From assembly GCF_000613805.1 (NCBI RefSeq), contig NZ_BAJR01000020.1:1-64000 (forward strand): a DNA stretch of 64,000 nucleotides, written 5' to 3'. Of this stretch, positions 60,864 through 64,000 are shown piece after piece. The position numbers were made by a program, and so were the translations under genes. Each line of letters opens with the position of its first letter. The stretch's first letter is position 1. The notes under the pieces are model-generated. The model did not search any database, was not told the origin of the DNA, and worked only from the letters and a program-made list of their open reading frames with translations. The stretch is from Phocaeicola paurosaccharolyticus JCM 15092 (lineage in GTDB: Bacteria; Bacteroidota; Bacteroidia; Bacteroidales; Bacteroidaceae).

Positions 60864-61625
60864 TTACATTTTGTGTATCGCTTGTTGTTTGCGTGTCTCG
60901 CTTTTTTTGTTGAGCTCGTTCCACATCTCATCGGTATATTCTTCCTCTGGAGTATAGTCCAGATTGCCATTCTCGTCCATAGTCCAGCATCCATAGATAC
61001 CGAAGTTGTATTTCTCCCATTCCTTCTTGGGTTGTGAACGCCATTGCTGTTCGTCTCCCTTGGAAACACGGATACCTGTAAGGACATCCAAGTCGATTCC
61101 CATTGTTACTGGTTCATCGTCAATGCTTACTGTGAGTGGTTTTCCATTGCTAAGGCATGAAAGTTCGGCATTACTCAAGTGGAAATGGTCGCAGATGAGC
61201 TGTAGGTTTCGTCCAATGACTGGGGTAGGAACAGAGAGAACCTGTCCTGTTTCAAAATCAATTTGATGGAAAGCCATCACTTCACGACCTTCTGAGGTGG
61301 TCATCGGCTCTATAATGGCATGACCAGCTTCCAAAAGTTTCTGCTTGTCTTCTGGAAACTGGGTTAAGTCGGTTTCGATTAACTGAGGAATGAAGATGAC
61401 ATCCACTTTATCCTCTTCGTTTCTCATCAGACAGAAGCGAGTACGGCAAGTGATGACTTCACCTTGTTCATTGGTCACTTTTACTGGCAATACCGGTGAA
61501 CGTCTGCCTGCAAAGATTCCCTTCAAAGCATGTTCGGGCAGGTCGGTAATCATTTCTTCGGTTAAACCAAATTGTTGGAGAATCTCATAAGGCATCTCCT
61601 GTTCTGAAAATGTTGTTTCACTCAT
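60864..61625 (-). CDS. DUF4099-domain protein
   Basis: The 253-residue protein starts with the DUF4099 pattern (MPYEILQQFGLTEEMITDLP; LKGIFAGRRSPVLPVKV). A DUF3945-like middle follows (ALKGIFAGRR; VDVIFIPQLIETDLTQFPED; GKPLTVSIDDEPVTMGIDLD). It is widespread in Bacteroidales conjugative elements, with unknown function. It is the first gene of this minus-strand block; no -7 box is clear within 60 bases upstream. Confidence 0.7.
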   Translation of the reverse strand: MSETTFSEQEMPYEILQQFGLTEEMITDLPEHALKGIFAGRRSPVLPVKVTNEQGEVITCRTRFCLMRNEEDKVDVIFIPQLIETDLTQFPEDKQKLLEAGHAIIEPMTTSEGREVMAFHQIDFETGQVLSVPTPVIGRNLQLICDHFHLSNAELSCLSNGKPLTVSIDDEPVTMGIDLDVLTGIRVSKGDEQQWRSQPKKEWEKYNFGIYGCWTMDENGNLDYTPEEEYTDEMWNELNKKSETRKQQAIHKM

Positions 61626-61958
61626 ATATTTTTGTGTTTACGTTGTAATCTGGGCACAAAATTATATTGGTAAAGTGTTGTGAACGATTTAGTGAGACAG
61701 AACAGCCTTTGTTTTCAGAATAATTAATCGAAATGAAATTATTATACTTTGTAATCATACTCAAAACAGTTGTTTGTAGATGTCCTCTGAATGGTTATAC
61801 TATCAAAGTGTTGTTTTTCAACCTAGATAAAGATTATCTTTTGATGGATAATACTGCTTTGAGTATGAAATCTGAATTTGATGGTTTAATATGTGTTTAA
61901 TTCTGGCTGATTCTTGATGATATTGTTACGTTTTCAAGATTGGATTGCAAAGAGGATG
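61626..61958. other. Divergent intergenic region
   Basis: A 55-codon plus-strand frame (ATG at 61733 to TAA at 61900, MKLLYFVIILKTVVCRCPLN) lies here but has no promoter and weak coding look; I do not call it. The region separates the minus-strand conjugation block from the M23 gene and probably contains the block's promoter. Confidence 0.4.
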
Positions 61959-61966
61959 TACTTTTG
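61959..61966 (+). promoter_or_regulatory. -7 box of the M23 gene, near-leaderless
   Basis: TACTTTTG followed by CAAGT matches TAnnTTTG. The ATG at 61972 lies only 6 bases after the box, so transcription would begin at or very near the start codon. It also rules out the upstream TTG at 61945 as the start. Confidence 0.55.
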
Positions 61967-61971
61967 CAAGT

Positions 61972-62631
61972 ATGAAAGCGAAAGAATTCTTTTTTATACT
62001 GGCCTTACAATGTTCACTTTGTAAGGCTCAGTTCCATACGGTGAGCAATGGCTCAAACCTTTATAAAATAGAAACAGTAGCCGAAGTACCTAGTGGTAAA
62101 TTGGCTACTGCTATTATTGAACCCTCTAATGAGAGGGAAGTTTGTAATGCTGTGTCTGATAAGGATGAAGTTCGTGAGCAGCTTATAGCTCAGTACATCA
62201 GTGTGTCCTATCCTTTGAAGAATATACGTTTGAATTCCAACTATGGTGTTCGAAAAGACCCATTTACAGGAAAGCCAACCATGCATAATGGAATTGACTT
62301 ACAAGCAAAAGACGATGAAGTCTATAGCATGATGCAGGGAAGAGTGAAAAAGGTCGGCAGAGATAAGCGTTCAGGGAACTATGTGGTGCTTGAATACGGT
62401 AACTATACAGTTTCTTATTGCCATCTCTCCAAAGCATTGGTTCAGAAAGGTGACAGTGTGAATGCAGGTGATGTTGTCGGTATATCAGGTTCTACAGGGC
62501 GTAGTACTGGAGAGCACCTTCATCTGACCTGCAAGTATAAAGGAAAGTACGTCAATCCTTCTATTTTGCTGGATTACGTAAAAGAGACACAAGCTGAATG
62601 TTTGGCACAGTTGAAGTCGATTGTGGTGTAG
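61972..62631 (+). CDS. Exported M23-family endopeptidase
   Basis: The ATG at 61972 gives a signal peptide (MKAKEFFFILALQCSLCKAQ). The 219-residue protein carries a complete LytM domain: NSNYGVRKDPFTGKPTMHNG then GIDLQAKDD, TVSYCHLSKALVQKGDSVN, and GEHLHLTCKYKGKYVNP, with all zinc ligands in HNGID and HLH. It cleaves peptide cross-links in the wall. It is the only fully typical exported M23 enzyme in the window. Confidence 0.88.
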   Translation: MKAKEFFFILALQCSLCKAQFHTVSNGSNLYKIETVAEVPSGKLATAIIEPSNEREVCNAVSDKDEVREQLIAQYISVSYPLKNIRLNSNYGVRKDPFTGKPTMHNGIDLQAKDDEVYSMMQGRVKKVGRDKRSGNYVVLEYGNYTVSYCHLSKALVQKGDSVNAGDVVGISGSTGRSTGEHLHLTCKYKGKYVNPSILLDYVKETQAECLAQLKSIVV

Positions 62632-62636
62632 TGCAA

Positions 62637-62813
62637 TCAGAACAATTTATTGTCCGACCCATGTGATCTGTTCCATGCGTCATAATCAGAGTACGTAGAA
62701 GTGTCACCCCAAAAGGTCGATTTTCTTTTACTTCTCTTTTTCTTTTTATCGCCACCACCAAACATCTTAGAAAAGATGTAGATTCCAAGTATGATAAGTA
62801 TTAGTCCGTCCAT
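62637..62813 (-). CDS. Small membrane-anchored protein, 58 aa
   Basis: The start at 62813 (MDGLILIILGIYIFSKMFGG) follows a good promoter; the longer frame to 62936 would run through it. One membrane helix is followed by a lysine-rich stretch (GDKKKKRSKRK) and a polar tail (YSDYDAWNRSHGSDNKLF). Its 3' end lies 6 bases from the convergent M23 gene. The function is unknown. Confidence 0.55.
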   Translation of the reverse strand: MDGLILIILGIYIFSKMFGGGDKKKKRSKRKSTFWGDTSTYSDYDAWNRSHGSDNKLF

Positions 62814-62835
62814 AATAATATCGTTAATTCTAATA

Positions 62836-62867
62836 CAAATATACTCATTTTCAACGATATAGTCAAA
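62836..62867 (-). promoter_or_regulatory. Promoter of the small membrane protein
   Basis: On the minus strand TTTG (62864-62867) and TATATTTG (62836-62843) are 20 bases apart, a good Bacteroidota promoter. It lies 23 bases before the ATG at 62813 and settles that start. Confidence 0.65.
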
Positions 62868-63013
62868 TAAATTCATAACTATCATAGCTGATAACCAGAG
62901 TTTTATACGAATTAAATCAATTATGAATTGCATCATATTCAGTTTGAATATATCATCCGAAAGGGAAGGTCTAAACTGGCTGAATTTGCAGGTAAGTGGT
63001 AACAGTCAACAAA

Positions 63014-63051
63014 AAACCGTCCAGATTGGCATCACCACAATCGAACGGTTT
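63014..63051 (-). terminator. Terminator of the DUF3791/DUF3990 operon
   Basis: Arms AAACCGTTCGATTG and CAATCTGGACGGTTT (minus-strand sense) pair imperfectly, followed by TTTTTTG. It lies about 75 bases after the stop at 63126. Confidence 0.55.
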
Positions 63052-63125
63052 AATTTTGTATCTCACATTTATCTTTGGTCTTTACCGATAATTGAATAAT
63101 ATCGGCTTTAATACCGTTATTTGCT

Positions 63126-63347
63126 CTATTTTATAATACCATTTTCGATTTCATTCTTAAGAAAAGAAAATACATATACAGCACCTTGATAGTACAAACC
63201 ACATTCGGGGTCTGAGAGCTTCTTGTATGTTTCAGAAGCATACAACTCGTCAAGTGCACGCTTCATATCCCAACCATAGGTATCCATTAGCATGGAAACA
63301 AGTTCTGTGGAGAGACATTCTACTAAAAATTGTACGTCGTTGCTCAT
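63126..63347 (-). CDS. DUF3791-like protein
   Basis: The 73-residue protein (QFLVECLSTELVSMLMDTYG; MKRALDELYASETYKKLSDP; CGLYYQGAVYVFSFLKNEI) has the DUF3791-type helical pattern of proteins placed beside DUF3990 genes. It lies 2 bases after the DUF3990 gene. It may act as an immunity or antitoxin partner. Confidence 0.65.
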   Translation of the reverse strand: MSNDVQFLVECLSTELVSMLMDTYGWDMKRALDELYASETYKKLSDPECGLYYQGAVYVFSFLKNEIENGIIK

Positions 63348-63349
63348 GG

Positions 63350-63835
63350 TTATTGTTTCTTAAGAAATTGTATTGCTCTTTCTGTACCGAAAAAATATTG
63401 TATTGCATGATTGCCACGAAATCGAAGTTCCTCGATAAGCGTATTCATTGGAATATAGCCATTAACGAAACGCCGAATTTGGACACCAACGGTATCGTCA
63501 GCAATTGGCCCAATTACAATATCGTATGGATGAGTCGGCGTATCTGTATTATTGTTACGATTCATCAACACAAACTCTGCCCACTCAGGGCTATAGTCGT
63601 CAAATACTTTTATATTCAAATCGGTATTACTCTGAAGAATAGTATCATCAAATAGGTAGGTATTGATAATCGGTTCGCCTTTCATTAACATTCGTGTAGT
63701 ACGCAAAGCCATATCGAAAGCTTGTTGCTTGTTAGCATTCAGATAGAAGCCACATCCAAAATCTTTGCCTCGTTTAGAGCGGCAAAGATCTATTTCCTGA
63801 ATATCAACATTGGAACCATGATATAAAGTAATCAT
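63350..63835 (-). CDS. DUF3990 protein, ADP-ribosyltransferase-like
   Basis: The 161-residue protein has the DUF3990 pattern: ITLYHGSNVDIQEIDLCRSK, RGKDFGCGFYLNANKQQAFD, YDIVIGPIADDT and IEELRFRGNHAIQYFFGT. The YHGS...GKDFGxGFY core resembles the NAD-binding part of ADP-ribosyltransferases. It starts on the ATGA overlap of the gene upstream, so it is flanked by two small DUF3791-like genes. A toxin or modification role is likely. Confidence 0.75.
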   Translation of the reverse strand: MITLYHGSNVDIQEIDLCRSKRGKDFGCGFYLNANKQQAFDMALRTTRMLMKGEPIINTYLFDDTILQSNTDLNIKVFDDYSPEWAEFVLMNRNNNTDTPTHPYDIVIGPIADDTVGVQIRRFVNGYIPMNTLIEELRFRGNHAIQYFFGTERAIQFLKKQ

Positions 63836-63999
63836 GCTAATTTCCCTCCTTTCTTTGAACAGACAGCTGTCAAGTCATTGACGGCATCGTCAATAGACAA
63901 AGTATGCTCAGCAGCATAATAATCAATTAGAAAATCAATTCCGCTGAAACGACGCAAATAGGCATAAGCTTGCGCATTGGTTAAGCTGAACTTAGCAGC
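63832..63999 (-). CDS. DUF3791-like protein, 5' end outside the window
   Basis: The minus-strand frame reads AAKFSLTNAQAYAYLRRFSG, IDFLIDYYAAEHTLSIDDAV and NDLTAVCSKKGGKLA, ending at 63832-63834. The FLIDYYAAEHTLSIDDAVND part is typical of DUF3791. It overlaps the DUF3990 gene by 4 bases. The start lies beyond the right edge. Confidence 0.65.
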   Translation of the reverse strand, partial: AAKFSLTNAQAYAYLRRFSGIDFLIDYYAAEHTLSIDDAVNDLTAVCSKKGGKLA

Positions 64000-64000
64000 G

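Noticed and set aside
61733-61900. A 55-codon plus-strand frame with a hydrophobic start
   Set aside because: It has no promoter, no recognisable motif and a weak coding look, and it lies between divergent genes.
1-64000. tRNA, rRNA or CRISPR sequences
   Set aside because: I saw no rRNA stretches, no convincing tRNA cloverleaf and no regularly spaced direct repeats.

Overview
The window is low in GC and looks like a member of the Bacteroidales (Bacteroides/Prevotella-type bacteria). The main evidence is promoters: many genes are preceded by the Bacteroidota -7 box TAnnTTTG, several with an upstream TTTG, and Shine-Dalgarno sequences are largely absent. The families present (DUF4099, DUF4494, ArdC-like antirestriction proteins, Toprim primase, Bacteroides-type mobilization relaxase) are typical of Bacteroidales conjugative and mobilizable elements. 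I see no rRNA, tRNA or CRISPR array.

Layout. (1) 1-2600: a mostly gene-free stretch, an RloA-like AAA ATPase, and a decayed fragment of its RloB-like partner. (2) 2626-21740, all on the minus strand: a large Ter-type stress island. It holds six TerD-domain proteins, four von Willebrand A (TerY-like) proteins, two TerB-like proteins, an AIM24 protein, a PP2C phosphatase with an Ig-like N-terminus, a protein-kinase-like protein with a zinc ribbon, a GYF_2-PrsW membrane protease, a zinc-ribbon/PH-like protein, several small lipoproteins or secreted proteins, and at the far end a P-type calcium ATPase. An XRE regulator sits at its head. (3) 21861-30915, plus strand: an element maintenance module with ssb, radC, an Api92/YubB-like protein, a phosphoribosyltransferase, a frameshifted SLOG gene, parA plus a small ribbon-helix-helix-like protein, and recD2. 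Its first genes are separated by long leaders that each carry a reverse-facing promoter. (4) 30943-35107, minus strand: cargo genes (YjbQ, AlkZ-like, MmcQ/YjbR, acetyltransferase, DUF1294, TIGR04076) headed by a serine-recombinase-like protein lacking its catalytic serine. (5) 35475-41783, plus strand: small unknown proteins, mobilization accessory genes, a likely oriT, a frameshifted relaxase, an OmpA-family protein and a DUF4177 protein. (6) 41930-43569: an XRE / ImmA-IrrE protease / PIN-like triad with an inverted-repeat operator. (7) 43626-61625, minus strand: a conjugation-associated block with lysozyme, ArdC, OB-fold protein, glucosaminidase-M23, a pseudo-ArdC/MutS-I-like fusion, periplasmic proteins, bPH2, Toprim primase, DUF4494 and DUF4099. 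(8) 61959-64000: an M23 peptidase and a DUF3791/DUF3990 toxin-like cluster.

How it fits together. The Ter island reads as a signalling system: TerD proteins bind calcium or metals, vWA proteins act as scaffolds, a kinase/phosphatase pair switches them, and PrsW, lipoproteins and a calcium pump act at the membrane. The rest is the machinery of an integrative or mobilizable element, without the core type IV secretion genes in view. Several single-base frameshifts lie in element genes. They mean either decay of the element or uncorrected indels in the assembly, and raw reads would decide which.
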